37,152 bases of DNA from a virus, in the IMG/VR virus record IMGVR_UViG_3300030328_001766, positions 1-37,152 of that record; one strand, 5' to 3'. The first letter of the stretch is position 1. Every line of letters starts with the position of its first letter. The notes below the pieces were generated by a model that had not been told where the DNA came from, searched no databases, and saw only the letters and a list, made by a program, of their open reading frames with translations. Of the stretch, positions 13,219 through 21,484 are shown piece by piece. The position numbers and the translations under genes are program-made.

Positions 13219-16200
13219 TTAACTGAGTGCTAGGATAAAGGGTGTCATTTCATTAAATAAACTCTTAGAGAAAGATCTTCCACTAATTGTACCACTACTC
13301 TGATTTATTTGTAAATCATCACCAATTCTAAAATTACCTGATTGATCAGTGCTAGTGTAAAGAACTAACCCACCTTCTTCAGTAACAACTTCATTTGCTT
13401 GAATTGTGACACCACCTCGTTTTGGTGTTGCCATTGTAATAGTGTTTCCAGATCCAACATATTCAAATGTATGGGAACTAGCAACAATTCTACTACCATG
13501 AGCAAAATATGCCGTAGATCCAACACCTACAGTATTAAGTAAATTAGTATCAAGAGTTAATGTAGTAATTCCAGATATAACTGGAGTTGAACTATTTATT
13601 TTATAATAGATTGGTGACATACTTGCTGTAGCTGCAGCATTAGAACCACCTCCACCACTAATGGTAACATCCGGGGTTTCTGTATATTGACTTCCACTAC
13701 TAATAATAGTAATAGAATCAATAGTTTCATTTTCTACTGTAGCATATGCAGTGCAAGTTTCTCCATTTGGACCACCGGGATCATCAATCGTCACAGTAGG
13801 AGTAGAAGTATATCCACTTCCCTTATTAGTCATTGTAATTTTTTCAACGTCTTGATATAAAGTATCAAAATAAACTAACTGACCATCATAAGGTCTATCT
13901 ACATCAATCTTTGCTGTTCCAGCACTAGAACCTGCACCTGCATAATAATGTGCTACTGTCGATATACCAAGGTTAACTTTAAATTTAGTAGTGGAAGGAA
14001 GTCCCTCTACATCAAAAATGAAAGGTGTTTTTTCTGGATAAGTTTTACCACCATAATCACAAGTAAATCCTATACCAGATAAAGTAACTCCCATTCCAAT
14101 TTTAAAACCATGAGCAGCAGTAGTGGTAATAGTAGCAATACCAGTTGTATGAGTATAATCAACTCCTGATATTGTCAATTCATCCGTGCTTATATTAATT
14201 GTTGCTTCTTTCTGAGATATTGCAGCACTGGAAGTAACAATACCACTATACTGTAGATCACTCAGACCATGCGAATATAAACCATAAGTACCAAAACTAC
14301 AGTTACTATTTGCTACATCTGCTTGACCACCTTTGTGTGCAGTAATTGCTTTATCACAACAAATAGTGAATACAGAGACTAATTGGGCAAATCCATTATT
14401 AGTAACTGCAACCCCAATTCCACCTTGATTATATTGAGTAAAAGCATCAACGTTCATTGCTTTCAATGATCTTGCTTGATCTCCGTCAATGTATATTCCA
14501 GTTCCTGTTGTAGTATCGCTAGTGCAATTCTGAATATAAGGTCCTTTCCATTTACCACCACCTACATTTTCTGCAATAGTATCTCCTGTGGGGAATCCAA
14601 CTGCAGCAGCAGGTGCCTGATGATGAGCCATAGTCATATTCGCCAACTTAGTTCCTTTTCTTACATGGAAGATATCTTTTGTTGGAGTATTAGGGCTTAC
14701 AATTACGGTTCTCTGATCATCACCAACAACTGAAACATATGCAGGAACCTCAATAGGATTAGATTCTGCATAATTTCCAGAAAGAACTTTAACAGTAGTT
14801 CCTGATGAAGCAGCACCAACTGCAGCAGAAATAGTTAAGAACGCATTGTCAATAGATGTTCCGTTATTAGTATCAGATCCATCCTTAGCAACATAATAAA
14901 CATTTGGTGCAGAGTTAATACCAGTTGCTGTGGCAGCAATAGAAACATTATCGCCAATTGTAATACTAGAATTGGTAATTAATACATCTTCATCACCAAT
15001 ATTAATTTTATTGTTAATACCATCAATAGTAACAGAACCAGAACCTACTGTAAGAACACCAACAATTCTTGTATCACCATGAATTAAAACACTGGTTCCT
15101 GCAGCTCCAGGATTACCAACAACCAATGCATGTCTTCTGTTAGTAGTTCCTATTCCAACTCCACCGCCTGTTACATTAATACCATCTTGGAATGTGCTAA
15201 TGCCTGTAGAATCTACATGAGTTACATCATCAAAATGAATAGTTCCTAGACCAGTGACACTACCAGTAAAGAATGCATCCCCACCAACCCATAAAGCATA
15301 ATCAACATTAGCTTGGGTAGTTGCAACACCTACATTTTTAGATGTGCTAACACCAACAACACTTGAAGATCCACGACAAAGATCAGCAGTCCAAGTGCCA
15401 GCAGCTCCTACTCCTCCTCCGGTTCCTGTTATTGCAGTACTAGCAATACCAACCCATCTTGCTCCATTATAGATCAACATTTGATCTGTATGAAGTCCTA
15501 ATGGATCAGTTGATGAGTAAGTTGATATCCCAACGTCTTCTAAATCATCAAGACGAACAGCACCGCCTCCACCTAATGCTGCTAATTGATCTTGAACTCT
15601 ATTAGTAAATAAACGATATTGTGCTGCTAATTGTTCAAAACTTGTTGCTTTTTGATCTAAAGGAGTAAGAGGATCAGATGTGTTGGTATTTGGTGGTTGA
15701 GTAAGGAAACCTTCTTTTATCTCATTTTGCTTTTCTTGAAGATCTTCTACAATTCTATAAAGTTCTTTAATATTAATAGAATTATCTTCAGTTAATTCTG
15801 AAATACTTTTCTTTAAACGAATAATATCTTCATCATAATATCTTACTTTAGGTAAATTACTAATATCTCCTTTTAATGTATCAAAATATTCTCTTAAAGA
15901 ATCTGTAATAAGATTTTGGGATTCAACATTTTTAGTGTTAAATTCTTCAATTTGCTCATTAACATTCTTTTTAAGAACTTCAAATTTTCCTAAAACAAAT
16001 TTCTTTAATTTTCTATCGTCATCTTTAAAACGATCATGATGTTCCCATATTCTTATAGCAGTCTCTTTTAATTCTTCATAAATTTTCTCTTTTGTTTCAC
16101 TAAGATTTTTTTTAACTTCTTTAATCTCAACTCTTTTATCAAAATCTTTATTATCAAGATCTTCTGCTAAATTTTGAATGTCGAAATCAAACTTATCTTT

Positions 16201-16845
16201 AATATTACTTAAATTATTCTGAACTGTTTGAACATTTTCATGAACAACATCAAATGTATTACCAATCCATTTAAAATCAGGAATGGTAGTATTTTTTATT
16301 TCCCAAATTTCTTTTCTAACTTCTTCTTTTAAAGAAATTAAATCATTTTCATAATGTCTTATCTCTGGAAGATTAATAATCTCCTGTTTAAGAAGTTCAG
16401 CTTTATCTTCTAAACCAGTTATTTGTTCATCATAATGTTTTATTTCAGGTAACTTAGAAACATAATCACGAACAACATCAATCTGTTCACATATTGCTTC
16501 TACTTCTGCATCATAATTTTTTATTTCTGGAACTTCCGGTATACTCTCTCTGATTTCTTCAACTTGCTCAGAGAGTTGTTTTAATTCCTCATCATAATAC
16601 TTAATTTCAGGAACATCTGGAATATCCCTTCTTAAGTCATTAATTAGACGTATTACTTCTGTAAGATCCTCTGCTTCTACTTCTTCTACAGATTCTTCTA
16701 TTTGTTCTTCTACAATATCTTCTTCTTCCTTCTCGATGAAATCCTCAACTGAAGGTAAATTTTCTTCTTTTATAATGTCATCAACTGACGGTAATTTACT
16801 GTTATCCTCAGTAAAATCATCTATTGACGGTAGATTCTCCGACAT
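13219..16845 (-). CDS. Fibre-like structural protein: coiled coil plus beta-helix, 1208 aa
   Basis: Four regions are visible. Residues 1-60 are very acidic and carry three L-P-S-(I/V)-(D/E)-D-(F/I) motifs. Residues 60-380 are a long coiled coil containing four exact 27-residue repeats starting P-E-I-(K/R)-x-Y at residues 79, 106, 133 and 160, and a fifth copy at 332. Residues about 480-865 are Gly/Thr-rich and include a parallel beta-helix of the DUF1565 or pectate-lyase type, beginning Y-Y-V-A-K-D-G-S-D-T-N-N-G. The C-terminal part carries shared glycine-rich modules and ends F-N-E-M-T-P-F-I-L-A-L-S. It resembles a trimeric fibre or neck-whisker protein. It lies between gp16 and gp17, has its own CTAAATA promoter 43 bases upstream, and is followed by two small coupled genes. 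A fibre role is inferred from architecture. Confidence 0.85.
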   Translation of the reverse strand: MSENLPSIDDFTEDNSKLPSVDDIIKEENLPSVEDFIEKEEEDIVEEQIEESVEEVEAEDLTEVIRLINDLRRDIPDVPEIKYYDEELKQLSEQVEEIRESIPEVPEIKNYDAEVEAICEQIDVVRDYVSKLPEIKHYDEQITGLEDKAELLKQEIINLPEIRHYENDLISLKEEVRKEIWEIKNTTIPDFKWIGNTFDVVHENVQTVQNNLSNIKDKFDFDIQNLAEDLDNKDFDKRVEIKEVKKNLSETKEKIYEELKETAIRIWEHHDRFKDDDRKLKKFVLGKFEVLKKNVNEQIEEFNTKNVESQNLITDSLREYFDTLKGDISNLPKVRYYDEDIIRLKKSISELTEDNSINIKELYRIVEDLQEKQNEIKEGFLTQPPNTNTSDPLTPLDQKATSFEQLAAQYRLFTNRVQDQLAALGGGGAVRLDDLEDVGISTYSSTDPLGLHTDQMLIYNGARWVGIASTAITGTGGGVGAAGTWTADLCRGSSSVVGVSTSKNVGVATTQANVDYALWVGGDAFFTGSVTGLGTIHFDDVTHVDSTGISTFQDGINVTGGGVGIGTTNRRHALVVGNPGAAGTSVLIHGDTRIVGVLTVGSGSVTIDGINNKINIGDEDVLITNSSITIGDNVSIAATATGINSAPNVYYVAKDGSDTNNGTSIDNAFLTISAAVGAASSGTTVKVLSGNYAESNPIEVPAYVSVVGDDQRTVIVSPNTPTKDIFHVRKGTKLANMTMAHHQAPAAAVGFPTGDTIAENVGGGKWKGPYIQNCTSDTTTGTGIYIDGDQARSLKAMNVDAFTQYNQGGIGVAVTNNGFAQLVSVFTICCDKAITAHKGGQADVANSNCSFGTYGLYSHGLSDLQYSGIVTSSAAISQKEATINISTDELTISGVDYTHTTGIATITTTAAHGFKIGMGVTLSGIGFTCDYGGKTYPEKTPFIFDVEGLPSTTKFKVNLGISTVAHYYAGAGSSAGTAKIDVDRPYDGQLVYFDTLYQDVEKITMTNKGSGYTSTPTVTIDDPGGPNGETCTAYATVENETIDSITIISSGSQYTETPDVTISGGGGSNAAATASMSPIYYKINSSTPVISGITTLTLDTNLLNTVGVGSTAYFAHGSRIVASSHTFEYVGSGNTITMATPKRGGVTIQANEVVTEEGGLVLYTSTDQSGNFRIGDDLQINQSSGTISGRSFSKSLFNEMTPFILALS
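16288..16611 (-). repeat. Four 27-residue coiled-coil repeats in the fibre-like gene
   Basis: These bases encode residues 79-186 of the 1208-residue protein. Units start at P79, P106, P133 and P160, exactly 27 residues (81 bases) apart. Each opens P-E-I-(K/R)-x-Y-(D/E) and continues as an amphipathic helix; the fourth unit decays at its end. Confidence 0.85.
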
Positions 16846-16886
16846 TTTATTAGTAACCTTTGTACTTTGGGATTTCTCTCCCCAAT

Positions 16887-17309
16887 CTATTTAGAAGAAC
16901 TGTTAAGGTCACTTTCCTTTATCATCTTTGCAAGTTCTGCAGTAGATCCTACAAAGAGTGCATTATTAACTGTATTTGGTCCTTTGGGTTTGGATTCTTC
17001 TTCTACATCCTTTAACTTCTTCTGAAGATCCATTAATTTGTCAGTAGCATCAGAAACACTCTTAATCAACTGCCCTGCGACCTCATATGCCCTTGGCATC
17101 TCACTTTCCTGTGCAAGTTCAAGAATACCATTAATTGCTTCCTGACCCTTCTCTATGATGCTATAAAGATTACCTCTTGTATATTCATAATCTTTAGTAA
17201 TATCATCTTGAGTAAGTCGAGAGGGTTTTTGGATTCCCACAGGTGCGGCTTCCTCTACCACAACATCAGTAGGGGTAATATTAAATGCTTTATCTAGTTG
17301 CTTACTCAT
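16887..17309 (-). CDS. gp16: Terminase small subunit gp16
   Basis: The 140-residue protein is the DNA-recognition and regulatory subunit that works with gp17 in headful packaging. The middle (residues 40-102) holds the conserved D-Y-x-x-x-R-x-N pattern followed by two long helices (E-L-A-Q-E-S-E-M-P-R-A-Y-E-V and D-K-L-M-D-L-Q-K-K-L-K-D-V), as in the T4 gp16 oligomerisation core. Near the C-terminus N-A-L-F-V-G-S-T-A-E-L (116-126) matches the T4 gp16 N-A-T-V-F-V-G-S-P-T-E-L element. Length is close to the T4 protein (164). Its ATG overlaps the gp15 stop codon as ATGA. Unusually relative to T4, the large terminase gene does not follow; a nine-gene cargo intervenes. Confidence 0.93.
   Translation of the reverse strand: MSKQLDKAFNITPTDVVVEEAAPVGIQKPSRLTQDDITKDYEYTRGNLYSIIEKGQEAINGILELAQESEMPRAYEVAGQLIKSVSDATDKLMDLQKKLKDVEEESKPKGPNTVNNALFVGSTAELAKMIKESDLNSSSK
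16888..16894 (-). promoter_or_regulatory. Late promoter CTAAATA for the fibre-like gene
   Basis: Minus-strand CTAAATA, 43 bases upstream of the ATG at 16845, built over the last codons and TAG stop of gp16. Confidence 0.6.
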
Positions 17310-18319
17310 GCATAAGACCCATCAAATCCAAAATTATCACCAACCTCGATAAGATCATTATCTGCGGTAGTAATTGTGCCAACATCCGCACCTTTTACGT
17401 GAGTTGCTGCAGTAGTTCCATCTTGTCCACGAAGAACAGTTATTTCATTACCGTCAATTTTATCAACATACATGGATTCATTATCAACAACAATATAATT
17501 ATCAACAGTCAATGCAGTTCCATCATCTACAAGGAAGGTTACATCTCCCAAACTTATATTGTCTGATAGGTTAGTAGAAACCACTCCATCATAATTCTTT
17601 GTTGCTCTTGGAGTAACAGAATAAGTAACATCTCTTCCTCCAGTTCTTGCCTTAGTGCCAGAAGACTCGGCAGCAATGTATCCAATAGAAACCTTTTTAA
17701 TAATATCGTCGGTAACAGAAGAAACAGGGCCAAATAGATATGTTTTTGCACTAAATCTTAAAGTATAAAGAAGAACTCTTCGTGTGCTAAAATCTCCTTC
17801 ATAATCATCAACCATAGTAATATTTTCTAACGTTACAGGAATATCTCTCTTCTCTCCTAATGATTCAACTAAATCTACTGTTAAAGAATATTGTGGTTGA
17901 AAATAAGGTAAAATTTGTTCTACAAGTTGCAAAGCATCATCATTTAATTTACACATAATAGCAAGTTCAAATTGCATATTATATGGAACAGGCATATATG
18001 CTTTTTTATTTACAGATTTATCAGAATCTGAACCAGCAAGAAATGTCTGAGTAGTAGTTACTTTTCTAGCAGGATCATATTGCATTCCAATCATTTCAAA
18101 TGACATTCTAGGTAATGTAATCTGAACTGACTTATTAAGATCTGGAGATTGCTCCAAACGTGCTAAAAACTTTTGAGTAGGACCATACGCAAGAGGAACG
18201 CGAATAACACTTCCCGTCTCACCATCACTATCTTTATGTTTAATGGTCATTCCATTAAACAAAGTACCAAAAGAAATAATGGTTCTTCTTAAAATTTCGT
18301 GATAAAAATACTCAAACAT
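17306..18319 (-). CDS. gp15: Proximal tail sheath stabilizer gp15
   Basis: The 337-residue protein would cap the tail tube and sheath at the head-proximal end and join the tail to the head. The N-terminus, M-F-E-Y-F-Y-H-E-I-L-R-R, and the V-I-R-V-P-L-A-Y-G-P-T-Q-K-F-L-A-R-L segment (about 38-55) match T4 gp15 (M-F-G-Y-F-Y-N, I-R-V-P-I-T-Y). Residues about 1-235 cover the T4-like core (T4 gp15 is 272). The last 100 residues are an added domain with I-V-V-D-N-E-S-M-Y-V and V-L-R-G-Q-D-G-T-T-A-A-T-H (258-315) that also appears in two other large structural proteins here. A CTAAATA promoter lies 23 bases upstream. Confidence 0.93.
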   Translation of the reverse strand: MFEYFYHEILRRTIISFGTLFNGMTIKHKDSDGETGSVIRVPLAYGPTQKFLARLEQSPDLNKSVQITLPRMSFEMIGMQYDPARKVTTTQTFLAGSDSDKSVNKKAYMPVPYNMQFELAIMCKLNDDALQLVEQILPYFQPQYSLTVDLVESLGEKRDIPVTLENITMVDDYEGDFSTRRVLLYTLRFSAKTYLFGPVSSVTDDIIKKVSIGYIAAESSGTKARTGGRDVTYSVTPRATKNYDGVVSTNLSDNISLGDVTFLVDDGTALTVDNYIVVDNESMYVDKIDGNEITVLRGQDGTTAATHVKGADVGTITTADNDLIEVGDNFGFDGSYA

Positions 18320-18341
18320 TCTTCAATACACGTATTAGCTT

Positions 18342-18348
18342 TATTTAG
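18342..18348 (-). promoter_or_regulatory. Late promoter CTAAATA for gp15
   Basis: Minus-strand CTAAATA, 23 bases upstream of the gp15 start. It contains the gp14 TAA stop codon (18345-18347). Confidence 0.6.
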
Positions 18349-19766
18349 GGATCACCAAATGGGTTCTTCTTGGAGAAGTCTAATATATCATCTGCAGCAG
18401 TTTCAATATTGTCATTATCTGCATAAGGAGTAACTAAATCATCAGTGTTTATAATTCTGACTTCTCTAGTTGCACTTGCACCAACAATATCTTCTCCCTT
18501 AGTCCAAGTACCATCTACAATCTTCAGTTCAAGAATACCAGTGCTTGCATCCCAACTATTAACAATACCAGTAGTACTACTTGCAGCACCAGTAACAGTC
18601 TCACCTACCGCATAATCACCAAAGGCACCTGTATCAGGTGCAGCAATTGTAAGAGTAGGAGTATCCCCTCCAGTGTATCCTACACCAGCATCCTTCCATC
18701 TAATAGCAGTTACAATACCTGCTGTACTAATAACTGCCCTTGCAGTAGCAGTAGTACCTACTCCAGGAGCAGCAATAGTCACTATTGGTTCTGTAATGTA
18801 TCCAGAACCGCCCTCAGTGATTGTAACGATTCCTAAGGTGCCATCAGCTATTTCGCTTGTTGCAGCAGCACCTACCCCTGTATTATGAATAAATCCAATA
18901 CCAGGTGCAACACTATATCCATAACCAGGATTTCTTATTTCAACACCTTGAACCTTAGTATCTAATACCCCATCGCAATTAATAATATTATCAATTAATG
19001 TAGCAATTCCAACTGCAGTATATGTTTTATTAGCAGATCCTGGAATACTATCTCTTACTGATGAAATAGCAACTCTAGGTGGATATTGACTAGAAGTAGA
19101 GGTAACATAATTATATCCTCTATTGGTAAGAGTAACTGTTCTCAATCCACCTTCGGTTACAATTCCGGTAATAGCAGTTGCTTGAACAGCATCTGTAACC
19201 AATGTAAGAGTTTGGATATAACCCTTATCAATTACAGTATCATCAATATCATCTACACCAACATCAACAACCTCATCCTCATAACGGAAGAGTTCACATC
19301 TTAGTTCATAAACATAATTCTTTTGTAGTTGATAGAATGGTTTTTCGTGCTCAACATACTTAATTTCAAATAGTCTGTCTCCTAGAGGGAAGTATATTAA
19401 ATCGCCTTCCTTTGGTCTGGTAGATAATTCTATATTGGGTATATTTTTAATAAGAGGGGTAATATAACTACTATATCTTTCTTGCGAGATGATAAGATTT
19501 AAATCATCTAACTCTTGAATTCCAAACTTAGATAATAATGTTCCTACTCCTTCATATCCTTCATAGGTATCAACATATGCTTCTATTGGATATGCATCAG
19601 TGAACTTAGATTCTACTACCTCTTTAATAACAGTATTCTTTTTCATATACTGTCTAGGTAGATAATAAATTTCTACGCCATACATGCGTAGTTGTTCATT
19701 AATTAAATCTTGAACAAGATTTTGTTCACTGGTTGCACCTTGTTGAAAATACGGATTAAGAGCCAT
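18345..19766 (-). CDS. gp14: Neck protein gp14 with large glycine-rich insertion
   Basis: The 473-residue protein (T4 gp14 is 256) belongs to the neck that seals the packaged head and accepts the tail. Residues 1-185 match gp14 closely in pattern: R-M-Y-G-V-E-I-Y-Y-L-P-R-Q-Y (27-40), Y-E-G-Y-E-G-V-G-T-L-L-S-K-F-G (68-82), E-G-D-L-I-Y-F-P (120-127) and E-K-P-F-Y-Q (141-146). Residues about 190-445 are an insertion of repeated strands with G-x-G-Y turns (217-220, 281-284, 320-323, 361-364) and V-T-I-A-A-P-type strands. The C-terminus, D-F-S-K-K-N-P-F-G-D-P, returns to the gp14 pattern. It starts 4 bases after gp13. Confidence 0.94.
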   Translation of the reverse strand: MALNPYFQQGATSEQNLVQDLINEQLRMYGVEIYYLPRQYMKKNTVIKEVVESKFTDAYPIEAYVDTYEGYEGVGTLLSKFGIQELDDLNLIISQERYSSYITPLIKNIPNIELSTRPKEGDLIYFPLGDRLFEIKYVEHEKPFYQLQKNYVYELRCELFRYEDEVVDVGVDDIDDTVIDKGYIQTLTLVTDAVQATAITGIVTEGGLRTVTLTNRGYNYVTSTSSQYPPRVAISSVRDSIPGSANKTYTAVGIATLIDNIINCDGVLDTKVQGVEIRNPGYGYSVAPGIGFIHNTGVGAAATSEIADGTLGIVTITEGGSGYITEPIVTIAAPGVGTTATARAVISTAGIVTAIRWKDAGVGYTGGDTPTLTIAAPDTGAFGDYAVGETVTGAASSTTGIVNSWDASTGILELKIVDGTWTKGEDIVGASATREVRIINTDDLVTPYADNDNIETAADDILDFSKKNPFGDP

Positions 19767-19770
19767 GGCA

Positions 19771-20610
19771 CTAACCTACCATGTCTAACGGTGGCAACTC
19801 GTATGTACTAGACATTTTCTCCAATAACATATCAATGTCTCTTTGACCATCATCATAGATTTGTCTACCATTAAGTTCTATTCCGCCAGGAAGTTTTACT
19901 CCTCCAAACTTAAGTAAATTTTGACCCCACTGCCTCTTCATTAAAGCAGTAGCATACATTTTTAAGAATTGAGCATTCCAAACTCTATCATAATCACTAG
20001 GATCTAAAAGTCTATAACAATCCATTATCAACCAATCACCTTCTGTCAAACTTCCCCAATCAATATCTAGATATAATCTATCTTGTCTTTTATTAAATCT
20101 AATTTGCTTTTCTGTAGTTAAAAGAAAATTAATATCTTCCAAGTATGTTTTTGTCATTGCATAACTTAAAAGTTCAGTAGAACCCCAATAATAAATATCA
20201 TTCAAAAATAATTGATACTTAACACTAAACATATTATTTGTCATAGTGTTACTTCCATCAAAATGGAAGATTTTACTTACTCCTAAAACTTCTGGAGGAA
20301 CTTGTAAAAAATTATTATTTTCTTCCCAATTAAAGGAGGATGTTATACCAACAGTAGATGTTGCAGTTGTAGTTGTTATTCCTACAGGTTCTGATGCACC
20401 AGGACCTTTTGCCCTATCAATATCTGTTTGTCTTACCTTATACTTTAAATATGTTTGTGCAGCACCATCATATGCTCTCTCTTGGAACATCTGTAAAGCA
20501 TCATCAATTAAATCTTCACACTGCTCCGAAGCAAGGTTAATCTCCAACACAGGAGCACCCAACTGCCTTAAGCAATATGTTTTAAAATCCGATCTACTTG
20601 ATGGTTGCAT
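19771..20610 (-). CDS. gp13: Neck protein gp13
   Basis: The 279-residue protein (T4 gp13 is 309) is the head-completion or neck protein that binds the portal after packaging. It begins M-Q-P-S-S-R-S-D-F-K-T-Y-C-L-R-Q-L-G-A-P-V-L and continues with I-N-L-A-S-E-Q-C-E-D-L-I-D-D-A-L-Q; a Y-L-K-Y-K-V segment follows. The C-terminal half keeps the family pattern W-N-A-Q-F-L-K-M-Y-A-T-A-L-M-K-R-Q-W-G-Q-N-L-L-K-F-G-G-V-K-L-P-G-G and L-N-G-R-Q-I-Y. A short low-complexity insert, P-V-G-I-T-T-T-T-A-T-S-T-V-G-I-T, sits near residues 75-90. A CATAAATA promoter lies 21 bases upstream, overlapping the stop codon of the previous gene. Confidence 0.95.
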   Translation of the reverse strand: MQPSSRSDFKTYCLRQLGAPVLEINLASEQCEDLIDDALQMFQERAYDGAAQTYLKYKVRQTDIDRAKGPGASEPVGITTTTATSTVGITSSFNWEENNNFLQVPPEVLGVSKIFHFDGSNTMTNNMFSVKYQLFLNDIYYWGSTELLSYAMTKTYLEDINFLLTTEKQIRFNKRQDRLYLDIDWGSLTEGDWLIMDCYRLLDPSDYDRVWNAQFLKMYATALMKRQWGQNLLKFGGVKLPGGIELNGRQIYDDGQRDIDMLLEKMSSTYELPPLDMVG

Positions 20611-20630
20611 TTATACAATTACCCTGAGTA

Positions 20631-20638
20631 TATTTATG
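20631..20638 (-). promoter_or_regulatory. Late promoter CATAAATA for gp13
   Basis: Minus-strand CATAAATA, seven of eight matches to the T4 octamer, 21 bases upstream of gp13 and covering the TAA stop (20634-20636) of the upstream gene. Confidence 0.65.
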
Positions 20639-21272
20639 GAGATGAAGAGATACCAGCTACTACTAAAATAGTTCCAGATGCTACATCATAGATTGTTGAA
20701 GCAGTTCCAGCTCTAGTGAATGTCACTGCTGTTCCTGGCATGACTTTAGAAGAAATGGTATTAGCAGCTCCCACTTCAATAACATTAGTATTGGTACTTA
20801 TTCCCACTACCGGAGCATCTTTAATACTGGAAAAAGTAACAGAATCTCCGACAGCAACATTGGATTTAGAATTTATAGTAAATGCAGTTGTTCCAATACC
20901 AGCAGTAGATCCTGCAGAAATAGCAGTAGTTAATACACTTTCTGTTTCAGTATCTCCTGTAAGTAAAAGATTCCAAACGTATCTTCCTGCACTTAAATCC
21001 GTAGTTTGAGTTGCTGCTAAGGATACATCAAACTTACCACCAGCAGCACTGGTAAATCCAACATTAAAAGTTCTATTTGCACCTAAAGTTGCTCCTACAG
21101 CAACACTTTTTGCCATTTGAGAAGAACCACTCCATCCCGTAAAATCAAAAGCGGATCCATTGGGTCTAGTAATAGTAAACCCATCTTTAAAAGTTGATCT
21201 AGTATTAATTACTAAATTAACACCTTGTGCTACTCCTGCATCAGGATCAAATTTGAAAGAATGTTGTGCCAT
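20634..21272 (-). CDS. Probable virion structural protein, 212 aa
   Basis: The 212-residue protein is beta-rich and has no T4 namesake that I recognise. The first 110 residues (G-V-N-L-V-I-N-T-R-S-T-F-K-D-G-F-T-I, then G-S-A-F-D-F-T-G-W and G-R-Y-V-W-N-L-L-L) have the look of a BppU-type N-terminal beta-sandwich used in phage tails and baseplates. The rest is Ala/Thr/Gly-rich with V-G-D-S-V-T-F-S-S. It occupies the place between the large baseplate or fibre genes and gp13, where T4 encodes fibritin and short-fibre genes. Its ATG overlaps the stop of the 70-residue gene (TAATG). A tail or neck accessory is the best guess. Confidence 0.75.
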   Translation of the reverse strand: MAQHSFKFDPDAGVAQGVNLVINTRSTFKDGFTITRPNGSAFDFTGWSGSSQMAKSVAVGATLGANRTFNVGFTSAAGGKFDVSLAATQTTDLSAGRYVWNLLLTGDTETESVLTTAISAGSTAGIGTTAFTINSKSNVAVGDSVTFSSIKDAPVVGISTNTNVIEVGAANTISSKVMPGTAVTFTRAGTASTIYDVASGTILVVAGISSSP

Positions 21273-21484
21273 TAGATACTTCTCTCTGCTAAGGCTTTAA
21301 GTAAAGATTTAATTTCACTAATTTCAGATTCTAAATGATTTAATCGATCATGTTCATTCTCTTGAAATTTCTTACGAGCCATGTAAGATTCATATCCAGA
21401 TTCATTAGTATTAATAATGGCATTAGAATTAGTATCTCTAAAGAGATAATTCTCACCTTCAACTGGAATAAGATTATTTTCCAT
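21272..21484 (-). CDS. Small coiled-coil protein, 70 aa
   Basis: The 70-residue protein begins MENNLIPVEGENYLFRDTNS and ends with a helix bearing heptad spacing (H-L-E-S-E-I-S-E-I-K-S-L-L-K-A-L-A, about 50-66), so it is likely to oligomerise. The N-terminal half, I-P-V-E-G-x-x-x-L-F-R-D-x-x-S-N-A-I-I-N, is of a type I recall as common near structural genes in cyanophages. Its start overlaps the stop of the 2537-residue gene and its stop overlaps the start of the 212-residue gene, both as TAATG, so the three are translated in a chain. The function is unknown; an accessory or chaperone to the neighbouring structural proteins is possible. Confidence 0.75.
   Translation of the reverse strand: MENNLIPVEGENYLFRDTNSNAIINTNESGYESYMARKKFQENEHDRLNHLESEISEIKSLLKALAERSI

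Noticed and set aside
14476-14733. Plus-strand Cys-rich 85-residue frame inside the fibre-like gene
   Set aside because: Antisense to the beta-helix coding region; its Ser and Cys richness follows from reverse reading of Gly/Ala/Thr codons.
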